Of a stretch of DNA of 64,000 nucleotides, positions 1 to 9,909 are shown piece by piece. A program made the position numbers and the translations under genes. The stretch spans positions 125,495,708-125,559,707 of the forward strand of contig OZ038381.1 in assembly GCA_964036045.1 (NCBI GenBank), written 5' to 3'. Every line of letters starts with the position of its first letter. The first letter of the stretch is position 1. The stretch comes from Eutreptiella sp. 'Long Island Sound 2002' (lineage: Eukaryota; Euglenozoa; Euglenophyceae; Eutreptiales; Eutreptiaceae). Below the pieces are notes generated by a model, which did no database searches, was not told the DNA's origin, and saw only the letters and a program-made list of their open reading frames with translations.

Positions 1-1511
1 CGCACTGATCCTACACTAATCGTAGGCCACACTTACCTTATGCCCTACCTCACCTTGCAACCAAAAAAAAAAGACAGAGATGCGCAAACGAGCGTCACTC
101 CAGGGGGCTTGGCTGTCCCCCTGTGGACAAGCACAGCCGCCGGCGACAGAGACAACGCCCAGGAGGCACGCCTGGCCTCTCCGGGCACCGGATCTAGCCC
201 CTCTATCTGATTTGGGGCAAAAACCTCAGATAATTCAAAACAAGGCCCGCCAGGGCCACCACTCAAATTCAAGGCCTAAAAAGGCCACAGGAGCGCCAAC
301 AAAAGGTAGACTAGCCCCTTTATCTGCTATGGGGCAGCTGCAAGGGCCACTCGTGAGCCATGGAGACAATGATGCACAAAAAAGGCCACTGAAGGGCCAT
401 GGTATGCTATGCAGCAAAAATGCAAACAAGTGTAACACAAACACAAGATCATGTTGCCTCCTTATTATTGTACCCTTGCCACTCAACGCTGGGAGGGCAA
501 CCCACACCAACAAGGGACGAGGAAGTCGACTCTTGCCCCAACAGACCCGCGAAGTACGGGAGGGAAGTGCTTTGGGCAGCAGCCAAACCAGAGATGTCTC
601 AGTCACCATCATAATCACCAGGGTGCTCAGCAGGTAGTTAGTTGACGATGGAGGCCTCGGAGCTGAGGATCAAAGGGCCCCAAGCCCAGATGTGGGGCCA
701 AGCTTGGCAAGGACGGCGATTTTGCTAATAATGCAGCCCCGACGGCTGCACTTGTCTGGGAAAGGGCAAACAAAAGGTCAAAAACCCCAAATACCCCAAT
801 AAACCCCCAAGCTGCAGGTAGGGGCACCAGTAGCCCCAAAATGGAAATCAGGCCGTAATGGCCATGGCCCTCGCCAGCCTCCTGCAGAGTAGCGCAGCAG
901 TAGGACCGTCATCAGCAAAACAAATTTCGGGTGGCCTCTGCACCATGAAAGAGGCACAGGCACAAGGGCAGTCATGATCATTATGGAATCTAAATGTACA
1001 CAAAATGAAGTAATGGATATTTACAAGTAGTGACAAATATGCAACAATCAATGCATTTATGTATCCGCAATGCCAACGCGCGCGCTTGTCTGGTTACAGT
1101 GTTGGATTCCTCATTCAGGACTTCTTTCATTTCGTCCAATCTACAAACTCATATATCAACGTTGACCTGGATTCCGAGGCTACGGGTATTGTTAAGGAGT
1201 AACACGGACTTGGACTGGGATCAACCTAGTACATGTGCCTCCAGACTTGTCTTGCTTGTTGCTGTTTTGCTGTCAGTAGGGACTTGTGATTTTCATCTTC
1301 ACAAAAACTTTCAAAATCTGAAAAGGTCCGGGAAGAACCACTAGCTAAAATGGAACCAGCAAGGGATTCAGAAACAGAGATTAATAAGCAACCATTTGAG
1401 CACCCAGGCCCAACAAAAAGCTTATTACAGTTTGCCTGAATACGCCTTTCCCCCCGAGCCTTAGAGGCACCCACCGCCAAGTACACCGACATTACCAATG
1501 CAAGGATTTGA
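1..1511. other. Non-coding or unrecognised left flank
   Basis: I see no recognisable gene. The longest open frame (80-637, plus, 185 codons) is rich in Pro, Arg and Lys, contains near-repeats of a ggccac-type motif and has no domain I know. Around 1350-1510 short plus-strand frames broken by stops lead toward the integrase relic that follows, so the right part may be the decayed RNase H to integrase linker of that element. There is a run of eleven A at about 62-72. No LTR was found. Confidence 0.4.
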
Positions 1512-1697
1512 CTTCCACAGCAGTTGTGGGCAGCGGCATATCGAGAATACCCACGCACCAGGCATATGTACCAGATCGCCATCCGAAGCCTCATGGCACG
1601 ACACCAACTAAGAGACGCCAAGCTGTCCTTTGACGACGGTATGTTCTTCCACCTGTCGACAGTGGTAAACGTGTTCTTGTACCTCGAACGCTCCTAA
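1512..1697 (+). pseudogene. Pre-integrase segment of Ty3/gypsy pol (fragment)
   Basis: The frame between the stop at 1509-1511 and the TAA at 1695-1697 gives 61 codons with no start methionine of its own. It has the look of the stretch between RNase H and integrase in Ty3/gypsy polyproteins: a helical part followed by a hydrophobic strand near FFHLSTVVNVFLYL, where intact elements carry the 'dgllfy...vp' segment. It lies 14 bp before the zinc-binding frame and needs a frame change to join it. I infer the assignment from position and pattern, not from a diagnostic motif. Confidence 0.5.
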
Positions 1698-1711
1698 CTT
1701 CCGTCATAGCC

Positions 1712-1912
1712 ATGTACTATGAGTCCGAGTTTTACGGCCATTCAGGAGTACTCCGCACCATGGCATTGATATATTGTGATTTTTTCTGTTCCCATGTTCG
1801 ACACTACGCGGAGCGTTACATCTTGAGTTGCGATGTGTTTCAAGCGGCTAAGTCACGACATGTCAACACTGCCAGGCAGCCGAGAGCCCTATTGGTGCCT
1901 GACATCAAATGA
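1712..1912 (+). pseudogene. Integrase zinc-binding domain fragment
   Basis: This 66-codon frame contains HSGVLRTM and later HVRHYAERYILSCDVFQ, which matches the H-H-C-C zinc-binding domain at the N-terminus of Ty3/gypsy integrases. In the family the last part usually reads C-x2-C-Q. Here the second cysteine position is phenylalanine (CDVFQ), so zinc binding should be lost. The frame ends in TGA at 1910-1912, seven bases before the core-domain frame. The missing cysteine and the separate frames mark it as dead. Confidence 0.7.
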
Positions 1913-1918
1913 CGTAAT

Positions 1919-2724
1919 GTGTCCGTCGATTGGGTTTCAGGACTGCCTCCGACCACATGGGGCCAAGATGCCATCAGGAATGTGGTTGACTGGTTTTCGA
2001 AACGTGGAATGTTCATCCCATGCCACAAGGACATGACGGCCGATGAACCCGTCCACTTGTTCTTACGCGATGTGATTCGACTCAAAGGATGCCCTCGACA
2101 AGTTGTTTCCGACCGAAATAAGCTGTTTGAGTCCCAAGCGTGGAAAGAATTGGCACACCGCTTCAGGATTGAGATGCACCGGACGGTCGCCAACCGCCCT
2201 CAAGGCAACGGCATTGCGGAATGAAGCAACCAGTCAATCCTTCAACGTTTGCGGACACACGGCATGTTCGGTAACAACGAGGGGGAGGTCGACCTTCTGT
2301 TCGCCAAGATTCAGTTTAACCACCTGACATCCAACAGTCTTCGACTGTCACCCTTCGAGATAGATGAGGGACGCACACCCCCTTTTCTGTCGGATTTTCC
2401 CCGAATGACATCCCATGCACACGAACCTCCAACCTTGAATGATTACATGACCCTATTCGATTCTGTACGCGCCATGCTTGCTGAGGAACACCGACGCCAA
2501 ATGCATGTGGTGCTGCAAATGGACCGACATGTTCGAGTGCCTGAGGTGGCTGTACAATGGTGGGTGTTAGTACCACAATATTGACACAAAGGAAAAATCG
2601 ATGTTGTTTGGTGTGGTCCATACAAAGTCTTTGAGGTGCTCAACAAGGGCAAGAACGTTAAATTGGAGATCCCTGCCCCCTTCGACTGGTTGCGCGTTTT
2701 CAATGGCGACAGCGTAAAGCCCTA
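1919..2724 (+). pseudogene. Integrase catalytic core with GPY/F segment, broken by stops
   Basis: The first part (1919-2224) has the full D,D-35-E pattern of retroviral-type integrases: Asp4 in SVDWVSG, Asp65 in VVSDRNKLF and Glu101 in GNGIAE, with exactly 35 residues between the last two. A TGA follows the glutamate directly, at the place where relatives have arginine. A second frame (2249-2584) continues the C-terminal domain, and after another stop the sequence VVWCGPYKVFEV (about 2604-2640) is the GPY/F module that follows the core in chromoviruses. The enzyme would have inserted element cDNA into the genome. The catalytic residues survive, but no single frame spans the protein. Confidence 0.8.
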
Positions 2725-2796
2725 AGTCCATCCGGAGGGACAACCAGTATGGGAATTTCCGATGCCACCAGTCAAGACTGGAGCGGCCCCCGACTC

Positions 2797-2893
2797 GTTA
2801 AGATTCTGGCTAGACGTTGAGTGGGATCCCAAAAGCGCCTCACATTCCTGTATCTCTGTGAATGGGATGATGATAGGACTCCTATAAAGCTCT
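2797..2893 (+). pseudogene. Chromodomain-like C-terminal tail (relic)
   Basis: One frame reads VKILARR, a TGA, then VGSQKRLTFLYLCEWDDD and ends in TAG at about 2891. In chromoviruses the integrase ends in a chromodomain of the form 'vekIL..R....y.v.W.g.....TWEp', which directs insertion to marked chromatin. The ILARR start and the FLYLCEWDDD strand fit; the TWEP part is not recognisable. The stop sits in an arginine run (CGA to TGA would explain it). The call depends largely on its position straight after the GPY/F segment. Confidence 0.5.
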
Positions 2894-2977
2894 AGAGGAG
2901 GATCCAGTGTACCTCGAGTTCCTTCGACTCCAGCCTGAGTAACTTCAGCTCTTTACAGCGCAAATTTTTGAAAACTC

Positions 2978-4403
2978 ATGCGTGGGTCCAGATCGACCGC
3001 TGGAGCCTCAGAGACATGTTCAACCTATGGTTCTGCCGCCCGGGCCTCCCGAACTTCCTCTCGAACTCCACCGTCCCGAGCATCACCGTCGAATGTCATC
3101 GACGTTGACAAGGTGAACGACGATGGCGACGACGATGGCGATGCCGCACCATCTTCAGTTCCATCGACCTGAGCTCACCGCTGTCAATCAGTTGCGTCGG
3201 CGCCAGCCTGGCCAAGCCCATCACTGGCACCGTTCCCAGCACAGCCGAGCTACAGTCCATCAGCCTACGTGGGCAGCTGGAAGGGCAAAGGAGACAAGTC
3301 TCCATCGGCAGGAGGCAAATGAGCTTTGAGCTACCTCAAAGTGCCCGGATGGAACGAATCATGGAGGGGAGAGCCCAACGTCCCCAGGAACGAATCCTGG
3401 GTCGAACAATCATGGATGGGAGAGTCGAACGCCCTCAAGACGCAAGCTTCCACTGGAACCAATCAATCCACCACCTACACCGAAGAAGACCCCTACGACA
3501 ATGGTACAAGGGAGAACGATTGGTACGATATGAAGGACTGGTCTTATTCCAAACCACCACCCAGCTAGATCAAGTCCATCGACTGGAATCTCGGTGGCAA
3601 CCGTACTACATGAAAGCCTACAAGAACGAGTTGGAAACCGTCGATGAACTCCAGCATCTGGGCAAATTCGGAATGAAGCCTCCCTATTGATTTTGGATGT
3701 ACGATGAGGATCCACTTGCTCGAAACTATACAGAACTCGACCCGAATGTGCTTGTCATCGCATCAAACTCCACGGACGATCATCGCTTCTTGAGTAAGCA
3801 ACACGCAAATGTCGTGTCGAGGACAACTGCCTGCATCTATAAGCTGTGTGAGGAGGTCGACATAGACAGCTGGCGCAGGACAGCACCATTTCCCTATGAG
3901 TTGATGTAAAACGCGCCTGACACATCCTTCGACGAAAGCAAAACCCCTGGCAGCGCAGCAAGCAACCAGTGGTACGCCAAGATCAAGGTGGCCTGTCAAA
4001 CCGTTCGATCAGCTCTCGTCGACTCGCGAAAATGCGCCGAGGATCTCGATCGGGGGTTCAGAAATGACCTGGTGGGGGAGAACCTGCCCAGCCAAATCGC
4101 ACGTCTGAATCGCATGCATCGAGAGATTCGCGGGATCGACGATCTGATCCATGTCGGCGATGGATTCGACCTGCTCTTCAAATACCGACGTTTCTGGACA
4201 GTAGCACACATGCATCGATCGACTCCATCAGCTATCCCGATTCTAGGGCTCATTCGAGACCTCACAAAGGTCTGCCAAAGGAATGATTGGCTATTCCAAC
4301 ACGGAGCACCGTTTCTTGCGTATCAGATTGATTTGCTCCTTCGACGACATCAACTTCGAGGCCTTCGATGTACCGTTCGACTCGGATACAAGAGGTACCA
4401 AAG
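2978..4403 (+). pseudogene. Unassigned ORF fragments, possibly gag-like
   Basis: Consecutive plus-strand frames (2978-3172, about 3169-3690, 3697-3909, 3988 onward) have coding-like composition but no motif I recognise. Around 3200-3320 one frame has a charged, coiled-coil-like stretch (TAELQSISLRGQLEGQRRQV) of the kind often seen near the start of retroelement Gag proteins. The region lies between an integrase relic and a TIR-bounded insertion at 4404. It may be the gag of a second retroelement interrupted by that insertion, with 9945-10920 as the other half, but I could not show that the two parts join in frame. Confidence 0.35.
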
Positions 4404-4438
4404 TCTTAGGCGGCTGAAACAGGTACACTTTTGTACTG
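4404..4438 (+). repeat. Left terminal inverted repeat
   Basis: Begins TCTTAGGCGGCTGAAAC and ends TTTTGTACTG. It is the reverse complement of 9910-9944 at 34 of 35 positions, the mismatch being T against C at position 12. It contains its own small inverted repeat, GTAC...GTAC. Confidence 0.8.
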
Positions 4439-5060
4439 GGATGTCTGCAAATTTGGTACAGGTAACTTGCCCGATTTACCTACTTGTTTCAACCACAAAA
4501 TTTGACTACCCAGTTCTTTGGCCCTATTACCCACAAAAATGCATGTTTTTCCACCACAAAAGCCCTCACAATGTTTGCAATTCTAACCACTTTTCTGTAA
4601 AATGCACGATATTTGGGGGGTTTCTCGACTATAAAACCTTGTTTTTTGGTTTTATCCTCTCCCTCTTTTTTATCAGGACCCTTAGAAAGCCACGTTTTAC
4701 GCCGAAGGTCGCCGAAATGATGTGAAAATATAACATTTTCCTATTCGTATTGCGATGCCTCACAATATGAGACATGTATCAAGGTAATCCCTTGCAATTA
4801 CACACAGCTTTGGATCACACAGAAACAAGCAAAAAAAGCATACAGACTGTAAATACATTGTGTGCGTTGACACGTGAGGCGTTAAGAATGCGAGGCGTCA
4901 CAATACTGCCTGCTGCCTTAGGGTCAGTATAATCATCATCTCCAGATGATGCTTCTGAAAAAAGGAGCAGAAATGGCGAGCTGCCCAATCTGGGAATGCG
5001 AGGCCTCGAAATGCGAGACAACATATCTCGTAGAAAAGGGCTGCAGCCCTACCAACGCCT
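4439..5060. other. Subterminal non-coding part of the TIR element
   Basis: An AT-rich stretch with T-runs and no supported gene. It holds two members of the hairpin family: a half-site at about 4888-4900 (GAATGCGAGGCGTCAC) and a site at about 4996-5020 (AATGCGAGGCCTCG followed by a second GCGAG). The partner cluster sits close to the other end, at 9583-9605 and 9693-9710. Confidence 0.5.
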
Positions 5061-5660
5061 TTACGTGGAGGGTCTTTTCTTCCTCATCAATCCCGCTGCC
5101 AAAATCTTGCTCCTCGCCGCGGAGCCCACTGCTGTTCCCGGATTCGAAAGGCTCAGCGTCCTCCCCACCCCCTCCGGCTGCGTCAGGGTCGTCTGCTTCG
5201 GCTCTGCTGCCGCCTTGCTCTTTGGCTTTTTCGGCTTCGGCGCTTGGCCTGCCTCCGGCTCATCTTCATCTGCATCGCCTGCCTGGAACGCCCGAACCTG
5301 CACCAGCCAACCTGACCAGCACCATTTCGGGGTTTTCGATCAACTTTGCCATCACAACTGGACTCACAGATTCCCCACCATTGTCAGAATTGCATTCAGA
5401 AGAATCATATCCGTTTCTAGCGCCTCGAAAAAACTTAAGGGGATCTTGCGGATGTTTGTAGGGGGCGCACAACATTTTGAAAATCTTTCCACTGGCCTCA
5501 ATGTTCAGGACATATACTTTTCCAGACTCCGTAAACCTGACCTCCATCAAGGGCGATGCCAGTCGTGCACGCAGGCAGCCAAGGTCCAGTGACGCCCCAC
5601 GCTTTGGAAAAATGTGTCCCTTTTGCCGTCCAGAACCTCGACTTGCTCAGTGTTTCCCAT
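5061..5660 (-). pseudogene. 3'-proximal coding part of the TIR element, unknown function
   Basis: Read on the minus strand, a possible start at 5660 opens MGNTEQVEVLDGKRD. After a frame change the frame 5550-5266 gives 94 codons (VRFTESGKVYVLNIEASGK region), and a further change leads to 5303-5061, which ends in a Lys/Pro/Ala-rich tail with KPKKPKSK, like a nuclear-localisation or DNA-binding tail. The 5550 frame is also continuous with the upstream exon frame that ends at 5833 (657 bases, a multiple of three), so this may be the same gene read through stops. No family is recognised. The tail suggests a nuclear protein, which would suit a transposase, but that is inference. Confidence 0.4.
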
Positions 5661-6141
5661 TTTGGCGACTGAGCCTCAGATTATAACTGCAAGGCCCTCA
5701 AAGGGATCCGAAACCAATTGACACCCCAGTCATTTAGCGGTACCCTCTCTGCCGGACTGGCCTCTGCACAGGTGCGGAAAGTTTTGAATTGACTAATTTG
5801 GCGTCGTGTTGGCGTTTTTGCCTACTTGCCTGTCAGGGGAAAGTACTTCGACAGGGATGGATGACGCTGTCCGGAGCGGCTCCCCAATGCCAATGGATCC
5901 ACTGCTGCTTCTGGTAAGTTGAGGCCCGGTCCTGGATTTCCTTGATGTTCACCCTTGGTCTCGACGTGTCGGCGGCAATCCGTTGTAGGAGGGCTGGCTC
6001 GTACAACCTCTGCAGAAGCCTCAGCTGGTTCATTGTCACTGGTGTGTTCATGTTCTCAAAATTGATCAGGGACAGCACCGCTGCGTCCTCCGCGTGGTAT
6101 ACCCACGTGAAGAAGGGTCCAAAGGTCTCAACGGCATAAGA

Positions 6142-6209
6142 CTGCACATGTGGAGGGTACATTGTCAGATTGCAGATTGGGAGGCCTCGCATTCCAAACA
6201 GCAACATAC
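6142..6209 (-). other. Inferred 68-nt intron
   Basis: Minus strand from GTATGT (first base 6209) to GTGCAG (last base 6142). It contains a stop in the upstream frame, and its removal joins the flanking exons in phase 0. It carries a degenerate copy of the hairpin motif (GCGAGGCCTCCC on the minus strand, about 6178-6190). Confidence 0.55.
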
Positions 6210-6613
6210 TTGGAGTTCATCATCTGAATCCTGTGGAGGAATCCATGCACTTCCGCTGGCAGGCTTTGGAATGGTTCGGTGAATTTGATCCCTGGCGGAC
6301 TCGACAGGCCCAGCCGGCGAATCCCGCAAATGCATAAGAAAGTTGTCAGCTGCTTCTGACGGTGGCACAACAGGGAAATCAAGATCGATGGCCTGCTTGC
6401 AACCTGCGATTGCTACCCGAGTAGCGCAAGTGGTCTCCGTCCTCAGTAGGTTGACCTTAACAATTTGCATCCATTGCGGTGGGTCGAGGCCCTTCTCAAG
6501 ACGTTCGTTTCGGAGCTCTTGGAGCGCACAGATGCAATGCTGCTTTGCAATGACAATCCAATCATCAGCTGATGACCAGGAGAGGGTCTTGAGAGCATGG
6601 ACACGAAACATCG

Positions 6614-6635
6614 CTGCTGCGACCCGGCGACTTAC
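6614..6635 (-). other. Candidate very short intron (19 or 22 nt)
   Basis: Minus strand: CAG|GTAAGT donor with the intron starting at 6635, followed within 22 bases by two tandem CAG acceptors ending at 6617 (19 nt) or 6614 (22 nt). Either removal joins the upstream frame to the open downstream frame. Introns this short are known mainly from chlorarachniophyte nucleomorphs. A simple frameshift beside a chance donor is the alternative. Confidence 0.35.
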
Positions 6636-6945
6636 CTGGTGATTGCCATGCAGTCATGGTCACAGGCTCCTCAGGAGGGTTTGCCATGAGACATCTTTTA
6701 ACCTCGTTCACTTGCTTCTTTGGATACTTGCGGATCTGACCGTACTTCTTCTGCTGGTCGATTTCAAGGGTAGGCTTCTTGTAGAACCTCAGAAAACTCC
6801 TCTGGCACCCTGTCCTGTGTGGACGGTACTTGCGAGGTGCCTGTGATGCTCTGCCCGCTTTTTGTGGCGCCATGCCCTCTGCCATGATGAAATAGGCCTG
6901 TAAAGAGGGAAGAAACTGTGTCGTTCAGCATGTATTTATGTTTTG

Positions 6946-6965
6946 ATTGCGAGGGCTCGCAATCG
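6946..6965. repeat. Hairpin, GCGAG-GG-CTCGC family
   Basis: Perfect inverted repeat with 9-bp arms (GATTGCGAG and CTCGCAATC) and a two-base loop GG. It is the cleanest member of the family seen across this window. Confidence 0.75.
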
Positions 6966-7000
6966 AAAAAACAGGTATTTGTTTCCAATTACGTACTTTG

Positions 7001-7020
7001 TATTGCGAGGCCTCGCATTC
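7001..7020. repeat. Hairpin, GCGAG-GC-CTCGC family
   Basis: Sequence ATTGCGAGGCCTCGCATT at its centre, an almost perfect palindrome, 36 bp from the previous member and in the same inferred intron. A half-preserved third member follows at about 7064-7082 (GTGAGGGCTCGCATTCC). Confidence 0.7.
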
Positions 7021-7160
7021 AGGCAAGAACATTCCCTCAAAAACTTACTTTTGCAGGAGGCGATAGTGAGGGCTCGCATTCCAGTCACAAAGCAGGAAGC
7101 AAAAGCACCGTTGTTCGCGCAATAACAACAACAGAGCTGGGAATCAACCTAAAAGTGATT

Positions 7161-8684
7161 CTATGAATCGGTAAGTGCCCAGATTGTGTCCAGAATGTTC
7201 GTTCTGCGCGCATCAGACCGCAGAGGAACCTTGTTTTCCATCAACCGTAGCACACAAGGTGAGAAGTTTCTGGGCTGCCGCAGAAATGTACGCAAAACAT
7301 CGGTCAGCAAACTACTGTATGTGTCCACGTCCGGCTCGCCGCAAGGGTCGGATGGAAAATCTGGAACAGCCTCCCAGTGCCTCTCCATAGTCGAGCTACC
7401 CGATTGCCAGGGACAGTGACAAATTCTCAGGCGGTCGTTAGTAACATACGAGTGAAAGCGCTGTCGGATCTGTGTTTCAATGTTGCACGACAAACCGCGT
7501 CTGTTAATTCTAGCACCACAGATTTGGGAGAACAAATCTTCTATGTCGCTCAGTGTGGCGGCTCAGGTGTGTCTGTTTTTCTCTCGACCCCAGTCGACGG
7601 AGCATAACTTCGCACAACTCTTAACCATGGCACAATCCGGGCAGGGCGCTGTTGAAAGCCTTGCAATGCATTCAGGCCACACCGATGGTCCTCACATACA
7701 CAAGTGGGTCAGCTGCAGCCCTGCCAAGCTCTGTCGAAAGCACAAACACCAGTCGGAGAACATGACGGGCGTTGATGGCTGATCCTGGGTGTCGTCCGGA
7801 CCAGCTTCTATTGCCCTACAGGAAACCCACAGTGGAAAGACAATCGGACACCAGTTTTGCAGACCGTTCACCATAGCTTTACATATCACACTCTTCAGTC
7901 AATCCAGCGCCGTCCCACGGTGATTGGCATCAGCCTGTAACCTGTTCAATTTCCACCGCAACTGCCGCAAGAAATGCGGCGCACACTTCAGGATTCCAGC
8001 AATGGTTCTCTCCATGTCTCTCATCTTCAGGTACGACCCTATTGTTTTCCCCACTCCTAAACGGCCAAAGCGGAAGTACAAAAACAGAGAATGAAAGCTC
8101 ACTAACATGTTTGTCAGAAGGAATTTATGGGGATGCCAACAGCCGTACAAGATGGGAGTTCTCTTGAGTTTTTCGTGCAGGTTCCAGCGCTGTGTTTTGT
8201 TGCAGTACAATATTTTGAGGCATCTTTTGTGTATGTTCTCATCAACGAGCATGGGCACAATCAGGTGCGCGTGGTTCGACAGGGATGGAATGTAGTCCAA
8301 AACCACAACGAGGCCCTTTTACGAGGATACCTGATGTGTAGTCCGCAACAGTGGTTTCCAACCAGGATTCAGTATTGGATCTCGCACTATGTCAAGCGGC
8401 GCCCTAATGCTCGGTATTGGCGCTGGTCTGTCCGCAAGCAGGCCCAGATCTGTTACCATCCCACGGAAGCTCCGTTTCATTCTGACCAGCGCTGCAACCA
8501 CGTTGCCGATGCTGCCAATGAGCACATCTATGGAAGGGTGTCCTCTGAAGTACAGCAACCTGCACGGAAAGACAACGACGTAAAGCGCTGTGCAATGTTG
8601 CGACTGAACATGGAACATTTGATGCGTTCCATACTGCTTAATGTAGCAATTGTGGATCCAGACGCAAACCTGCTGGTTCCCCAT
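7161..8684 (-). pseudogene. Long minus-strand reading frame of the TIR element, interrupted by four stops
   Basis: From ATG at 8682-8684 the same frame runs for about 507 codons to TAG at 7161-7163, broken only by in-frame stops: TAA 8319-8321, TGA 7899-7901, TGA 7692-7694 and TGA 7563-7565. There is no frameshift, so the gene decayed by point mutation, and every internal stop is one C-to-T step from an Arg or Gln codon. Visible features: GLVVVLDYIPSLSNHAHLIV, then a Trp/His-rich segment (YGCWHPHKFLLTNMLVSFHS, about 8120-8180) followed by RFGRLGVGKT. Two CxxC-like pairs lie near 7640 (CPDC). Its position makes a transposase the simplest guess, but no known catalytic pattern is evident. Some stops could lie in introns. 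Confidence 0.5.
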
Positions 8685-9582
8685 CCAACGGCATGTTTAA
8701 AGCATCTTTGCCGTGGGCGGTTGCTTCATAGTTTCATCTCGCACGCGACGCAGCCCTGCCCTGCGCAGCCAGCGCCTGTTCTGCCGCCCAATAGAGGCAA
8801 AACCGGAGGCGTCCTCGTGCTTGTGTTGGGGTGTGCACAGCCCGCGCAAGATTTTGTATAGGTTAAAGAACTACTCCTTGAAGTGATTTGCCGCTCGACG
8901 CTCTGGTCTGCCTTTCACTCTCCGAAGTGAGTGCCGTGTGTTCAGGTTCAGTCGCAACAAGCGCGCAAAATGAAAAAAGAAAACAGCTCCGCTCTTGTTC
9001 TTTTAAACAGCAGCCGATAGGGATTTTGCAGTGGTATATCCATGTTCCGTAACACAGAAAGCTCGCGATTGCCTGATGGTTCGTTGCAACTCCCTCTGCG
9101 CGCGATGCGCAATGTTGCGGGGCATGAAGTATCATCTCAAAAATTTGAGAAGTGTATTACAATTGAACAATTAAAGAAAAAAGGCAGTTAGAACGGTACA
9201 GGTAAATAAAAATTCTTGCCAGCACAGCGCTGCACACACGACACGCGCATATCGCTCTTTGCGTGCAACTGCGTCGGGGGTGCACATTCTCGGTTACTTG
9301 TAACGGTCAACTGGTCCCACATTTCTCTTCTTACTCCTAACTGCTGTACCCAGTTGCAGCGCGCGACCATTGCCGTTGGGCAGTGAAGTCAGCGGTGACC
9401 GCAGCATGAAAACTAGAGATGCCGACGGGACCCGTATTGCCGGCCATACAGTAGCGCCGCATCAAAGGGAATGTACATGACGTGTAGTTGGTGGATCTGT
9501 CCATTTTATTGTTCCATGCCACATTATTGCAAGGCCCAGCATTTTGATTTGCCAAAGTGACACCTTTTCGAGTATCTTGAAC

Positions 9583-9605
9583 CGGAATGCGCGGCCTCGC
9601 ATTCG
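9583..9605. repeat. Hairpin, GCGCGGCCTCGC variant
   Basis: CGGAATGCGCGGCCTCGCATTCG: arms GAATGCG and CGCATTC match, and the centre has a G-to-C change against the family core. It lies about 0.3 kb inside the right TIR. Confidence 0.65.
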
Positions 9606-9692
9606 ATGGACCATGTTATTTGGCGTATTTACCAAGATGCGAATTCTGCATGCGTTCAATTTGAGCAGAAACACCAAACATCAAATCCTGGT

Positions 9693-9710
9693 ATTGCGAG
9701 GCGTCGCAAT
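9693..9710. repeat. Hairpin, GCGAGGCGTCGC variant
   Basis: ATTGCGAGGCGTCGCAAT: arms ATTGCGA and TCGCAAT are perfect inverted repeats, with a centre close to the family core. It is the member nearest the right TIR, about 200 bp away. Confidence 0.65.
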
Positions 9711-9909
9711 GCGTTGCAGAAAAAGGCGTATTAACCTTCACTTAGCGGGACCTGTAGTGCAATATCCTTCTTCATGGAGACACCTTACTACGCAGTAATA
9801 CAGCAGAGCCCATATTGTTGCAAGGTCTCAAAAAAACATCAGGGCCAAAAAAAGAGGGTAAATCACTCAAATAACCCACATCATTTCTCGCATTTTTTTT
9901 AAAAAAAAG

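Larger units (their letters stand above)
1512..2895 (+). mobile_element. Decayed Ty3/gypsy chromovirus relic (integrase to chromodomain)
   Basis: Successive frames encode, in the normal order, the segment before integrase, the zinc-binding domain, the catalytic core, a GPY/F segment and a chromodomain-like tail. That order identifies a chromodomain Ty3/gypsy retrotransposon (known family architecture). It is broken by stops at 1695-1697, 1910-1912, 2222-2224, 2582-2584 and about 2722, plus one in the chromodomain. No reverse transcriptase, protease or LTR is visible nearby, so this is a fragment. Several stops are TGA where family members usually carry arginine, consistent with CGA to TGA decay. 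The identification is firm at family level; the lineage within Ty3/gypsy is not resolved. Confidence 0.8.
5833..6897 (-). pseudogene. Spliced coding segment of the TIR element, three exons
   Basis: Minus strand. Exon a starts after a textbook acceptor (pyrimidine tract and TTTACAG, 6898-6914) and contains ATG at 6885; it encodes a basic segment (KYRPHRTGCQRSFLRFYKK, then KKYGQIRKYPKKQVNEVKRC). It ends at a perfect CAG|GTAAGT donor (first intron base 6635). Exon b (6616 or 6613 down to 6210) is acidic near its end (PPQDSDDELQ) and stops at a GTATGT donor. Exon c resumes after GTGCAG at 6142 with SYAVETFGPFFTW and runs to a TGA at 5833-5835. Removing the introns restores one frame across all three. 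The protein family is not recognised. Confidence 0.5.
6898..7048 (-). other. Inferred 151-nt intron with two hairpins
   Basis: Minus strand from GTAAGT (first base 7048, preceded by CAAAA) to CTTTACAG (last base 6898) with a clear pyrimidine tract. Both hairpins at 7001-7020 and 6946-6965 lie inside. The acceptor is strong. The donor and upstream exon are less certain, because the open frame upstream ends at 7161. Confidence 0.5.
8703..9909. other. Left-over 5' side of the TIR element, no supported gene
   Basis: Only short frames in all six readings. It holds two hairpin-family members near the right TIR and an A/T-rich run (about 9890-9910). If the minus-strand gene has further 5' exons or a promoter, they would be here; I cannot define them. 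Confidence 0.4.

Noticed and set aside
80-637. 185-codon ORF near the left end
   Set aside because: No motif, biased composition, and an equally long ORF on the other strand over the same bases.
7161-8684. Non-standard genetic code in which TGA is Trp or TAA is Gln
   Set aside because: Stops are few, fit C-to-T decay, and occur in an element that also shows other decay. Retroelement frames in the same window use TGA and TAA both as true ends and as disabling stops.
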